From positions 1-64,000 of the forward strand of contig NZ_JXIQ01000002.1 of assembly GCF_000934845.1 (NCBI RefSeq): a stretch of DNA of 64,000 bases, written 5' to 3'. Of the stretch, positions 1-8,633 are shown one piece after another; position 1 is the first letter of the stretch, and every line of letters begins with the position of its first letter. The notes beneath the pieces were generated by a model, which saw nothing but the letters and a program-made list of their open reading frames with translations, was not told where the DNA came from and searched no databases. Made by a program: the position numbers and the translations under genes. The stretch is from Mesobacillus subterraneus. Lineage in GTDB: Bacteria > Bacillota > Bacilli > Bacillales > Cytobacillaceae.

Positions 1-337
1 ATCACCTGCAAACCTGTCAAAATAAAGATGTTTTCTTGACAACTTTGGGCTTTCCACCCTCAAAGCTGTCAAAATAACGTCAGGTTCTTGACAACTTTCG
101 GCCAATCACCTGCAAACCTGTCAAAAAAAAGGTGTTTTCTTGACAACTTTGGGCTTTCCACCCTCAAAGCTGTCAAAATAACGTCAGATTCTTGACAACT
201 TTCGGCTTTCCACCTGCAAAGATGTCAAAATAACACCGGATTCTTGTCAACTTCCGGCCATTCCCCTAAAACCTGTCAAAAAAACGCAGAATTCTTGTCA
301 ACTTCCCGGTCTCCACCCCCTATCCTGCCAACTCACC
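1..337. repeat. tandem array of ~52-bp hairpin units
   Basis: About six units begin with CTTGACAACTTT (CTTGTCAACTT in the last two) at 35, 88, 139, 191, 243 and 294, so the period is 51-53 bp. Each unit also carries TGTCAA about 30 bases later. The arms TTGACAACTTT and AAAGCTGTCAA are complementary at 10 of 11 positions, so every unit can fold into a hairpin. Units 1 and 3 are almost identical, and the partial unit at the left edge matches unit 2, giving a 104-bp super-period. The last units decay. The array runs off the window. Function unknown; no ORF crosses it. Confidence 0.85.
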
Positions 338-474
338 CACGATCCCTTGTTAAAGTTTCAAAATGCATCCCATGATTCCGGCGGTTGTTTGGAAAGAATC
401 AGCATAATGAGTTATTTTTCAGCGGAATGGGGTAAATAGGAACTAATACAATACGATAAAAGGCAGGGATAATC

Positions 475-741
475 ATGAATAATGACAAGAACTCTCATTC
501 GTATAAACAAAATGAAGATGTCAACCTGTCCATGGATTCGATTCATGCTCGGGATAATACGGAATTGATTTTGACACGTAAAAAAACGAGGTATACGAAC
601 GGTGCAAACAAGATTATTGAAAAGGTTCAGAATGAGTTTTTAGAGCGGAAAAGGGTGGAGGAAATTGATTTCGCATTGAAGAACAAGGATAAAAAAAGAT
701 TCCTGGAATTGACTTCGGACAACTGGAAGGACGTATTATAG
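475..741 (+). CDS. small IDEAL-domain-like protein
   Basis: This 88-residue hydrophilic protein has no signal peptide or membrane segment. The C-terminal part, roughly residues 63-85, reads IDFALKNKDKKRFLELT, which resembles the IDEAL domain of Bacillaceae (a short helical motif named after its conserved residues). From memory, Bacillus subtilis carries a small IDEAL protein (YhzC) next to comK, so its position two genes from comK fits a conserved neighbourhood. The ribosome site is weak (GGCAGGG before ATG). A terminator follows the stop directly. The molecular role is unknown; a protein-interaction module is the most likely reading. Confidence 0.65.
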   Translation: MNNDKNSHSYKQNEDVNLSMDSIHARDNTELILTRKKTRYTNGANKIIEKVQNEFLERKRVEEIDFALKNKDKKRFLELTSDNWKDVL

Positions 742-750
742 GGAGATATT

Positions 751-791
751 AAAAAGCCTGAAACCCAAGCAAAGGAGGTTTCAGGCTTTTT
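751..791. terminator. bidirectional intrinsic terminator
   Basis: The arms AAAAAGCCTGAAACC and GGTTTCAGGCTTTTT are perfectly complementary and flanked by A and T runs. They lie between the convergent IDEAL-protein and sigma-factor genes, so the hairpin can stop transcription from both sides. Confidence 0.9.
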
Positions 792-801
792 GATTGCACC
801 A

Positions 802-1293
802 TTAATCCAGAATCGTCAATACCTGTTCTTTAAGCTTCCTTTTTGCGCCGCTTCTCCATTGCTTTACCGCGGATAGGGAGACTTTCTCCGTCTCGGCGAT
901 TTCTCGAATCGACAGGAAATCAATGCAAGTGTACACGACCCACTTTGTTTCTTTTTCCGTGAGACCTTGGCAATAGCTGAGCAGGAATTCGAGTTCTAAC
1001 GGTTGATCTGGGTGGGTATCTTCGACGGTTTCCCAATATTCCTCTTTCTGATAGATGCTCCTTTCGGCAAACCGGTTGGTGCGGTTCATTTCATTCAGGA
1101 TTTGGCCTTTTACGTACGAATAGGCGTAATTGGTGAATTCGCCTTTTTCCGGCTTAAATGCTTCGGCAGCCTCCCAAAGGCCGACCAGTCCAATGTGAAA
1201 ATAGTCTTGCTTATTTTTATAGATGTTCAGCGACGAGATAATTTTATGAATCATCGGTTCATATTGCTTTGCTAGGTGTTCAAAGCCTTCCAT
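802..1293 (-). CDS. small sigma-70 family RNA polymerase sigma factor
   Basis: With the chosen ATG the protein has 163 residues. The first half (YFHIGLVGLWEAAEAFKP, then FTNYAYSYVKGQILNEM) looks like sigma region 2, which binds core polymerase and the -10 element. The end (LSIREIAETEKVSLSAVKQW) looks like a region 4 helix-turn-helix for the -35 element. Reading could open 19 codons upstream (1350), but that extension is charged and has no ribosome site, whereas AAAGGA sits 7 bases before the ATG at 1293. It is divergent from comK, with two ComK-box-like sites upstream. The regulon cannot be told from sequence. It could be a SigH- or SigO-like alternative factor. Confidence 0.8.
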   Translation of the reverse strand: MEGFEHLAKQYEPMIHKIISSLNIYKNKQDYFHIGLVGLWEAAEAFKPEKGEFTNYAYSYVKGQILNEMNRTNRFAERSIYQKEEYWETVEDTHPDQPLELEFLLSYCQGLTEKETKWVVYTCIDFLSIREIAETEKVSLSAVKQWRSGAKRKLKEQVLTILD

Positions 1294-1381
1294 TTTGCAA
1301 TCCTTTCGGGACCGCGCGCGTTCGATTGTATTCCCGGGTAGCTTTACCATACTGCGGGATATCGCATATACACCAATAGTG

Positions 1382-1445
1382 AAAAATGAGTTTTGGCTGG
1401 CAAAAACGCAAAAAAACGCAAAAAACCGCTCGAAAACTCAATTTT
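1382..1445. promoter_or_regulatory. two ComK AT-box-like sites
   Basis: Two exact matches to AAAA-N5-TTTT, the AT-box bound by ComK, lie at 1382-1394 and 1433-1445, about 90 and 140 bp upstream of the sigma-factor start and far upstream of comK. The gap between boxes (38 bp) is not one of the classical 8, 18 or 31 bp spacings. The region is AT-rich, so chance is possible. Confidence 0.4.
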
Positions 1446-1698
1446 CAAGCAACAAACGTCCGTTTCGTTCAAAATAGGGCAGAAATGTGAAATTTTTACC
1501 GTGCGTGTCGAAAAGTTTTTTCTTGCCTTATTTTTCACACGGCGATAGGAGTAAGTAGGCAAATAAGGACGCTCCACTGCCAAAAAACGAAAAAAACAGG
1601 CCCAAATACAGACCTGAAGAACTTTTTATTATACTAATAAAATGAAAAATTGGCAATATTTCATTAGTACTAGATTGGAAGGCAATGAAAATTACAGA

Positions 1699-1728
1699 TT
1701 TACATTTAATTGCCAAGATTAATATAAT
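1699..1728 (+). promoter_or_regulatory. putative sigma-A promoter of comK
   Basis: TTTACA at 1699-1704 and TATAAT at 1723-1728 are separated by 18 bp. The transcript would start near 1735, just before the structured leader of comK. Confidence 0.6.
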
Positions 1729-1746
1729 AATACCTAGAGGGGTTCA

Positions 1747-1898
1747 ATCCGACACCAAGACATAAACCTGCGTAACCCTGTTAAAAGGACAGGAGGTTTT
1801 TATGTGATTTTTAAACGGTAAAAATCCTCAGGACATAGTCGTGCGGACGATCCTGAGGACGGGTGTTGGGTATGCCAACTCTGTTAGTATACCTTTTT
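1747..1898 (+). ncRNA. riboswitch-like comK leader: three-way junction plus terminator
   Basis: P1 pairs ATCCGACACC (1747-1756) with GGTGTTGGGT (1862-1871). It encloses P2 (ACATAAACCT at 1760-1769 with 1794-1805, capped by CCTGT/ACAGG) and P3 (TCCTCAGGA 1825-1833 with TCCTGAGGA 1851-1859). A terminator hairpin, GGTAT...ATACC at 1869-1893 followed by five T, uses 1869-1871, which also belong to P1. P1 and the terminator therefore compete, the usual design of a transcription-controlling riboswitch. I could not match it to the consensus of a class I know. P2 also holds AGGAGG followed by ATG-TGA at 1802-1807. Confidence 0.6.
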
Positions 1899-1930
1899 GT
1901 TGAAAAATTTAAAACAAGGAGGGCTAACCA

Positions 1931-2482
1931 ATGAGCCTATTAAAGGAGTATAAAATGAATCAGCAAACAGTGTTGCTGACTGGAGAATATAATGAGAACG
2001 GAAAATTATGTACAAGGGTAATTGAGGGCGAGCACACCTTTCTCGTCGATAAAAAACCGATTGAAGTGATCGACAAAACGATGCTTGGCCTCGGGTCCAA
2101 TTTTCATGCTGGCCGAAAAAGCGCGAGAGAAATACTTGGCGATGTCCATATGTGCCCGATTAAAGTCAATTGCCAGCTTGGAATTTGGCTGTTTCCGACG
2201 AAGTCATACAATCATGACTTTTGCGTCTGGTTTTCGCTTCAACATGTGCAAAAAACGAGATCACTTGGAATCCGCAAAACAGAAGTGTATTTAAGCTATC
2301 ATCATACGTTTATCGTCAATATGAAGCAGTCCACCTTCCAAGATCGGAAGCAGAGGGCAAATGACTTGCGGGAGGAAATGCTGAAAAATTCCCAAGGACA
2401 GCTGAATTTCTGTGTCGAGCCGAAAAAGGGTCTGATGATTTGTGAAGGAGAAGGAAGAAACAGATACGAAATCAGGAAATAA
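1931..2482 (+). CDS. comK: competence transcription factor ComK
   Basis: The 183-residue protein aligns with my recollection of Bacillus subtilis ComK (about 192 residues): the segment from FLVDKKPIEVIDKTMLGLGS through AGRKSA to GIWLFPT and SLQHV follows the family order. ComK is the master activator of late competence genes (DNA uptake and recombination) and binds AT-boxes in the minor groove. A strong site, AAGGAGG, lies 7 bases before the ATG. Transcription probably starts near 1735 and passes the structured leader, so expression may be set by termination at 1869-1898. The C-terminal tail, important for MecA/ClpCP control in B. subtilis, is less similar. Confidence 0.9.
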   Translation: MSLLKEYKMNQQTVLLTGEYNENGKLCTRVIEGEHTFLVDKKPIEVIDKTMLGLGSNFHAGRKSAREILGDVHMCPIKVNCQLGIWLFPTKSYNHDFCVWFSLQHVQKTRSLGIRKTEVYLSYHHTFIVNMKQSTFQDRKQRANDLREEMLKNSQGQLNFCVEPKKGLMICEGEGRNRYEIRK

Positions 2483-2510
2483 TCCAGAGGATCCATTTCC
2501 AGCAAAAATA

Positions 2511-2539
2511 TTGAAAGCGATTTCTAGTTGCGGTATACT
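2511..2539 (+). promoter_or_regulatory. glpK promoter with overlapping cre site
   Basis: TTGAAA (2511-2516), 17 bp, then TATACT (2534-2539) form a sigma-A promoter. The bases 2511-2526 (TTGAAAGCGATTTCTA) match the CcpA cre consensus at 15 of 16 positions and cover the -35 box, predicting repression on glucose. Confidence 0.75.
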
Positions 2540-2570
2540 GCAAATAAGTTAATTAACGTGATGGAGTCGG

Positions 2571-2630
2571 GGAGAATCACACAGACAAATCCTTTCATTG
2601 GGGCTGTTTCTGTAGCGATTCTCCTCTTTT
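2571..2630 (+). terminator. glpK leader terminator
   Basis: GGAGAATC at 2571-2578 pairs with GATTCTCC at 2617-2624, followed by TCTTTT. It lies between promoter and glpK, like the leader terminators of glp operons that GlpP overrides with glycerol-3-phosphate. GlpP control is inferred from that parallel. Confidence 0.7.
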
Positions 2631-2650
2631 CATTAATGGGGGAGGAATAG

Positions 2651-4144
<1,494 letters not shown>

Positions 4145-4151
4145 TCGATTT

Positions 4152-4180
4152 GAAAAAGCATGCTGATGGCATGCTTTTTC
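4152..4180. terminator. bidirectional terminator between glpK and a small ORF
   Basis: GAAAAAGCATGC and GCATGCTTTTTC form a perfect 12-bp stem with a 5-base loop, suited to both the plus-strand glpK and the minus-strand small gene. Confidence 0.9.
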
Positions 4181-4196
4181 AATCAGTTCTAAGAGC

Positions 4197-4334
4197 CTAC
4201 ATTTGATTTACCAGCACCGTTACCGCTGCACTGAGGATGATGGTTGCTAAAAATAATCCTGCATATACTAGTTTTTTCTGCTTTGCTTTTTTCCGTTGCT
4301 TTTCTTCTGGCGTAAGCCAATAATAGTTTGACAT
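4197..4334 (-). CDS. 45-residue single-pass membrane protein
   Basis: The reading frame is short but well formed: ATG at 4334 follows AAAGGGTGA about 7 bases upstream, and the protein begins MSNYYWLTPEEKQRKKAKQ. That gives a polar, positively charged N-terminus (residues 1-22), then one hydrophobic segment (about 23-42), ending in VNQM. The positive-inside rule suggests a cytoplasmic N-terminus. It ends just before the terminator shared with glpK. I do not recognise a family. Its charge pattern and ribosome site argue that it is real. Confidence 0.6.
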   Translation of the reverse strand: MSNYYWLTPEEKQRKKAKQKKLVYAGLFLATIILSAAVTVLVNQM

Positions 4335-4573
4335 CAATTTTCACCCTTTGAGATTGATGGTAGCTGGCTGACATTCCATATCGGAAGAAGTCCCTATAGC
4401 TTTGCGTCACCATCTTTCGATGATTTTGCCCCACTAATAACTATCTCAATTCAGGAAAAATAAGCAATAGGTATTTTGTCACAAATTGTCGGATGGAGGG
4501 GAATGGTAAGGTAGGAATTCCATTGGAAAACAAGGAGCGATACGTGGATGCAAGTTTTTTAGACAATCTATAA

Positions 4574-4619
4574 GGAACAAACGTAAGAAAAGAGGCAAAG
4601 TTCTCCTTCCGTTTGTTCC
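4574..4619. repeat. 46-bp inverted repeat without T-run
   Basis: GGAACAAACG (4574-4583) and CGTTTGTTCC (4610-4619) are perfect complements, with partial pairing inside. There is no terminal T tract, so it is not a typical terminator. It lies between two very small minus-strand ORFs. Function unknown. Confidence 0.6.
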
Positions 4620-4659
4620 AAAATAAACTCGGGGGTTAATCCAAAACCAGGATCCATTC

Positions 4660-4767
4660 TCACTGGTCACTATTGCGCTTCTTTTTGGATTGATTGCTGA
4701 TGACAGTAAGCAACAATAATTTTTCCTCCGGCCGTAACATACTCCAACTGCCTGCTTTTACTTTCAT
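4660..4767 (-). CDS. putative 35-residue basic peptide
   Basis: ATG at 4767 is preceded 8 bases away by AGAGGAGT, a strong ribosome site. The peptide starts MKVKAGSWSMLRPEEK and ends with a basic stretch (SKKKRNSDQ). A longer frame opening at 4866 lacks a ribosome site. No family is recognised. It is supported only by ribosome site and start geometry, so it may be spurious. Confidence 0.35.
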   Translation of the reverse strand: MKVKAGSWSMLRPEEKLLLLTVISNQSKKKRNSDQ

Positions 4768-5149
4768 TTCAACCACTCCTCTGTTAACTGTCTTAATCCA
4801 TATATACCGCTTTTTCTGAAAAATAAAACAACAAAAGTTTCTACAAATTACCAGATTATTCTCCATATATGTCTAGGAATTTTTGTCGAATCGAGACTAA
4901 AGGTGCAGAAATAAGGGAAAATTTAACGGAGTTCTATTTCTATTCGTAAGCGTGGAATTATTTTCAAGAATGATACAAGTACCCATTTGAAATTTTGACT
5001 CAGTCCCAGGACCTAGATCACTTTACAGACCAAGTCTGTAGAAAAATAGTCGAATTTGCAGTATGGTAGAAGGAGAAAACTTTTCGAAATGAAACATTTC
5101 TGCCTCCTATTCGTATAAATAGGAAGATTAAATACAGGAGTCGATACGA
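4768..5149. other. gene-free region upstream of xpaC
   Basis: No credible ORF. I see a Spo0A-box-like TTTTTGTCGAA near 4881, a small hairpin CAGAC/GTCTG near 5027, a TGGTAGAAG sequence at 5064 that could be a weak extended -10 element, and CCTATT/AATAGG near 5107. None is proven. Confidence 0.4.
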
Positions 5150-5800
5150 ATGAATAAATTCCTTTTACGATTCATGCAAGTTGGTTCGGCAATTCCTTTT
5201 TCCGCGTTCATCTGGCTGCTGACCTTTGCTGGTTTTAACCAGACTTTTTGGATGTCCTCGCTTTACGGGGTGATTGGCGCTGGCGTCATGTTCTTTGGCG
5301 TTGGATACTATCTGGAAAGAAACGTCCGTGAAAAAAACAGACTGACCAAGAAGGAATACAAATATATACAGAGAAATTTGAAAGAAGCAAATGAAAAAAT
5401 GAAAAAGATCCAAAAATCGCTCTTTACCATCCGCCATATCCGTTCGTTGAAACAAAGAATGGAGCTTTTGCGGCTTTTAAAAAACATTCAGAGGCTAACT
5501 ACTCGAGAGCCAAGAAGATTTTTCACGGCAGAGCAATTTTATTTTTCCCATCTCGATTCAATCATGGAGCTTAGCGAAAAGTACGCCTTTCTTTCGTCCC
5601 AGCCAGGCAAAAACCGCGAGCTGGAGCACTCCTTATATGATACCCAAGATACATTAAAGGAGCTTACTAAAATCGTGGAGAAAGACTTGAATACGATGCT
5701 CGAAGACGACCTTGACGATCTCCACTTTGAAATCGACGTAGCAAAGCACTCCATCAAAAACCGAAATGAAATTCCTGACGAAACCAGGAGGTTGAAATAA
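5150..5800 (+). CDS. xpaC: XpaC-family membrane protein
   Basis: The 216-residue protein has two N-terminal hydrophobic segments (about 12-30 and 35-54) and then a long charged, helical and probably coiled-coil cytoplasmic part. This matches the XpaC family (named for 5-bromo-4-chloroindolyl phosphate hydrolysis), whose biochemical role is not settled. In B. subtilis xpaC is paired with the TelA-family gene yaaN; here the only TelA-like gene lies about 48 kb away (53646-54821). Two palindromic repeats follow the stop immediately. Confidence 0.75.
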   Translation: MNKFLLRFMQVGSAIPFSAFIWLLTFAGFNQTFWMSSLYGVIGAGVMFFGVGYYLERNVREKNRLTKKEYKYIQRNLKEANEKMKKIQKSLFTIRHIRSLKQRMELLRLLKNIQRLTTREPRRFFTAEQFYFSHLDSIMELSEKYAFLSSQPGKNRELEHSLYDTQDTLKELTKIVEKDLNTMLEDDLDDLHFEIDVAKHSIKNRNEIPDETRRLK

Positions 5801-5802
5801 TC

Positions 5803-5864
5803 CCACTGGGGTCTGACCCCCGGCGCTTTAAAGCTTTACCGTAGTGGGGGTCTGACCCCCACTG
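5803..5864. repeat. two GGGGTCTGACCCC palindromes (REP family A)
   Basis: Copy one has its core at 5808-5820. Copy two, 5843-5863, is a perfect palindrome of 10-bp arms around a single T. Between them is the recurrent word GCTTTAAAGCTTTACCG. These belong to the family found at 12132, 15801, 51309, 51346, 53018, 54836 and 57165. Confidence 0.9.
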
Positions 5865-5947
5865 ATTTGTATTTTTGTGTTGGATTGTGATATGGTTGTT
5901 ATGTTACTTTTGAGTATAGTATTTGTTTAGGGGGTTCCTTAAATAGG

Positions 5948-6322
5948 ATGTTGAAAAATCTTGCTCCGGGAATGAAAATTAGTATTTCCAGGTCTATTTC
6001 TATGTCATTTGAGCAATATATGAGCAGAATAGGTTGGGATGAAAATAAGTATAATCTTGATAATTTTATTACGGAATGGCGTGAATACATCGTCCATTCA
6101 TCATCATGGTACAGTCAGCTCAGCGAGGAAGTAAAAGCTGATCCTGGTTTCCATGAAGATCTTGCGGTAAAAATCAATGAAACAATTGAAAAAATCTTTA
6201 ATGAAGAGCCTACTCGGCAACAAATGGAAGAAATCGAAAAGCTCGAGGAAAAGCTTGGAAAAGAGTTGGATTACGCTTGCAAGATGGAAGCAAAATACAT
6301 CATCGACACAAAAAGAACATAA
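5948..6322 (+). CDS. hypothetical cytoplasmic protein
   Basis: An acidic protein of up to 124 residues with no signal peptide or membrane segment. The second half is rich in Glu and Lys and probably helical. The start is uncertain: ATG at 5948 has only a distant AGGGGG, and ATG at 6002 (MSFEQYMSRIGWDENK) begins the part that looks best conserved in composition. No family is recognised. A terminator follows at 6396. Confidence 0.55.
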   Translation: MLKNLAPGMKISISRSISMSFEQYMSRIGWDENKYNLDNFITEWREYIVHSSSWYSQLSEEVKADPGFHEDLAVKINETIEKIFNEEPTRQQMEEIEKLEEKLGKELDYACKMEAKYIIDTKRT

Positions 6323-6395
6323 GCATATCAATGAGTAGAAATATACGGTGGTTGTTCAACAAACTCATGCAGTATCTATCTATCATTGTTAAACC

Positions 6396-6427
6396 GGCAG
6401 TCCATAAAACGTGGGCTGTCTTTTTTT
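6396..6427 (+). terminator. intrinsic terminator
   Basis: GGCAGTCCA (6396-6404) pairs with TGGGCTGTC (6412-6420) using two G-T pairs, followed by seven T. It ends the hypothetical gene at 5948. The remaining 230 bp up to 6659 hold no other ORF. Confidence 0.8.
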
Positions 6428-6658
6428 GCTTTTTACCATCCGAACGAAAAATACCATCCATTTTCCTCCTTGCCAGCTTCGCCATCCAACGTATTTGAGA
6501 ATTATCTTTCCTTCTAAGGAAACTTTTCCTAGTTCAAATCGTCTGTAAAAATGGGAACTTATACTAAAATATACCTTTAAGAGTGTTAAAAATTTACAGC
6601 ATCTGTCGATAGTAATATGATCGGATTTAAAATAGCGTAAAAAAGAAAGGTATCCACT

Positions 6659-8332
6659 ATGAAAAGACTAGCAGTATTACTTATTGGCGGGTTAATTGCC
6701 ATCAGCAATTTAAGTGCATCACACGCAGCCGCAACGGAAATAGAATTCTCTGATATGAACAGGAATTACTGGGCGTATCACGAAATTAAGTTTCTTACGG
6801 AAAAGGACGTAATAAGAGGAGCTTCAGGAAAGTTTTTACCGAATAGAACGATTACTAGACTTGACGCAGCCGTCATGATCGGGCGGGCAATGAATCTAGC
6901 GGCACAAGGGGAAACGGCAACGGTGCCTGCGGACATGTTCGTTTCAACAAGGGGATATCAGGAGGTTATGGCAAGTCTGGAAAAAGGGATGTTCGCATTG
7001 GATGACGGTAAATTTAGGCCGAACGAGAATTTAACCAGAAAAGATATGGCAAGAGTTCTAACTGTTGGTTTCGGGTACGAAGGAACAGGGCAGTCGACTT
7101 TCACCGACGTGCCACCAACATTCCCATATTACTCATACATAGATGCAATCTCCGCAAATGATGTGACCACCGGGTACAGCGATGGCACGTTCAGGCCAGA
7201 CATGCCGGTAAACAGGCTGCAGTTTTCGATTTTTCTTGCGCGTATTTATAGCAAACCTTTGGAGTACAGTGTTAAGCAGGATGGGATTACTCTGCATAAA
7301 GTAAGAGATTCAGAGGAAGCGATCAGCCTAGCTATGACCTATCCAAAGGCGACCGTTCATCCAGTAAGCAATTCAATGGTCACCTTTTCTGAAAAAACAG
7401 GTGATTTGAATCAAACAGGGATTCACAACGGTGTGCTCATATATAATGGTGCAGAAAACTATATCACGTTTTCACCAGAATTCTTTAGACCTTATATAAC
7501 ACCTAATGGAAGCTCGGGCACATTATTCGATAGCTTTATTTTTCTTGGAAGGAGCTATCCTGAAGGGGAGTTTGGGGTGCATGTTAAAAACAACGCTAAT
7601 TATTCGGATTGGTTGTGGTATCTCAATCAAACCTTTGATGAAGCAGGAGGACTTAATAACCTGAATGAAGCAGCGAAAGGTTTGGGGAAAACGGTTAATG
7701 TTTATATTGCTATCCCTTATCCGAAAATGGAGGGAACATTTATGGATCTTGAGGGCAATAAACATACAAATTCTATGACGGAACGCGAGAAGATCGTTTC
7801 ATGGTATATCGAACAGACAGAAATACTTTGGGATGTCGCAGCTTATGAAAATCTTCATTTTAAGGGCTATTACTGGTTCAGTGAAACGATGGGCCATCGT
7901 GAAGACGAGAAAATGATCACAAAGATTTCCGATACCATTCATAATCGAAACAGAGCATTCATTTACTCGCCACATGCGACATCTTCAAATTTCGAACACT
8001 GGAAAAATTACGGTTTTGATGGAGCCTATCTACAGCCTAATACGTTCAGGCTGAAAATTAAGGATACTGAAGCACGGCTTCACAGAGCCTTTCTGCAAGC
8101 GCAGATATACGGAAGTGGGATCAACCTTGAAATCGATCAATACGGACCTCTTCAAATAGAAGCAGGACTGGAGAACTTTAAGCAGTACATCGACATGGCC
8201 CATCGATATGAACTTTCAGGTCAAAGCCTCATTTTCTATCAAGGAGTAGGCATGGTAGACCGGATGATCAAATACTGGAATCTTCCATCCTATAACCAAG
8301 CCTACCAATTACTTGGTAGTCTGGCATATTAA
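6659..8332 (+). CDS. SLH-anchored DUF4855-like surface protein
   Basis: A signal peptide (about residues 1-25, ending SHAAA) is followed by three SLH repeats (about 28-200) that should bind pyruvylated SCWP. The remaining ~330 residues resemble the DUF4855 domain as I recall it, a barrel-like domain of Bacillaceae SLH proteins possibly related to glycoside hydrolases; the reaction is unknown. Aromatic-rich stretches such as FKGYYWFSE support carbohydrate contact. The canonical TRAE tetrad is replaced in all three repeats (TRLD, TRKD, NRLQ), which could weaken binding. It is the first of five same-strand SLH genes. Confidence 0.75.
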   Translation: MKRLAVLLIGGLIAISNLSASHAAATEIEFSDMNRNYWAYHEIKFLTEKDVIRGASGKFLPNRTITRLDAAVMIGRAMNLAAQGETATVPADMFVSTRGYQEVMASLEKGMFALDDGKFRPNENLTRKDMARVLTVGFGYEGTGQSTFTDVPPTFPYYSYIDAISANDVTTGYSDGTFRPDMPVNRLQFSIFLARIYSKPLEYSVKQDGITLHKVRDSEEAISLAMTYPKATVHPVSNSMVTFSEKTGDLNQTGIHNGVLIYNGAENYITFSPEFFRPYITPNGSSGTLFDSFIFLGRSYPEGEFGVHVKNNANYSDWLWYLNQTFDEAGGLNNLNEAAKGLGKTVNVYIAIPYPKMEGTFMDLEGNKHTNSMTEREKIVSWYIEQTEILWDVAAYENLHFKGYYWFSETMGHREDEKMITKISDTIHNRNRAFIYSPHATSSNFEHWKNYGFDGAYLQPNTFRLKIKDTEARLHRAFLQAQIYGSGINLEIDQYGPLQIEAGLENFKQYIDMAHRYELSGQSLIFYQGVGMVDRMIKYWNLPSYNQAYQLLGSLAY

Positions 8333-8633
8333 TAAAAATATTGTCGCTAGTGAAATCGGCCCATAAATAGGTAAATTCACTAGTTAAAAAGATGGTAATG
8401 ATCTTGAATTATTTTCTTCTAAATGAACAAAAATTAAAATTTACCCAATTTCAACTAATATGAAACATGTAATTTATACCATTTATATCTTCTGAAAACG
8501 TTGATAAATCAGTAATTAGCTCTTTTTATCCTGGTTTTTGATAACATGTTTCGCCTTTTTGTAGCTAAATTGGATGATTCAGGAACGTTTTCCATGTGGT
8601 AAAATGTAAAAAAAAGACGAAAGGAGCAGACGA
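8333..8633. other. AT-rich spacer upstream of the amidase gene
   Basis: No ORF, repeat or clear terminator is visible. TGGTAAAAT at 8597-8605, 29 bp before the next start, could be an extended -10 element, but I see no matching -35 box. Confidence 0.4.

Noticed and set aside
1-337. CRISPR array
   Set aside because: The whole ~52-bp unit is repeated; there are no unique spacers of constant length between identical repeats, and no cas genes.
1295-1350. Upstream extension of the sigma factor (19 extra codons)
   Set aside because: No ribosome site at 1350, whereas AAAGGA is well placed for the ATG at 1293.
1747-1898. A known riboswitch class (purine, c-di-GMP-I, TPP, ZTP, preQ1, Mg2+) or T-box
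   Set aside because: None of the conserved core sequences I remember for these classes is present; the element is left unassigned.
4574-4619. Intrinsic terminator
   Set aside because: The stem is strong, but no T run follows on either strand.
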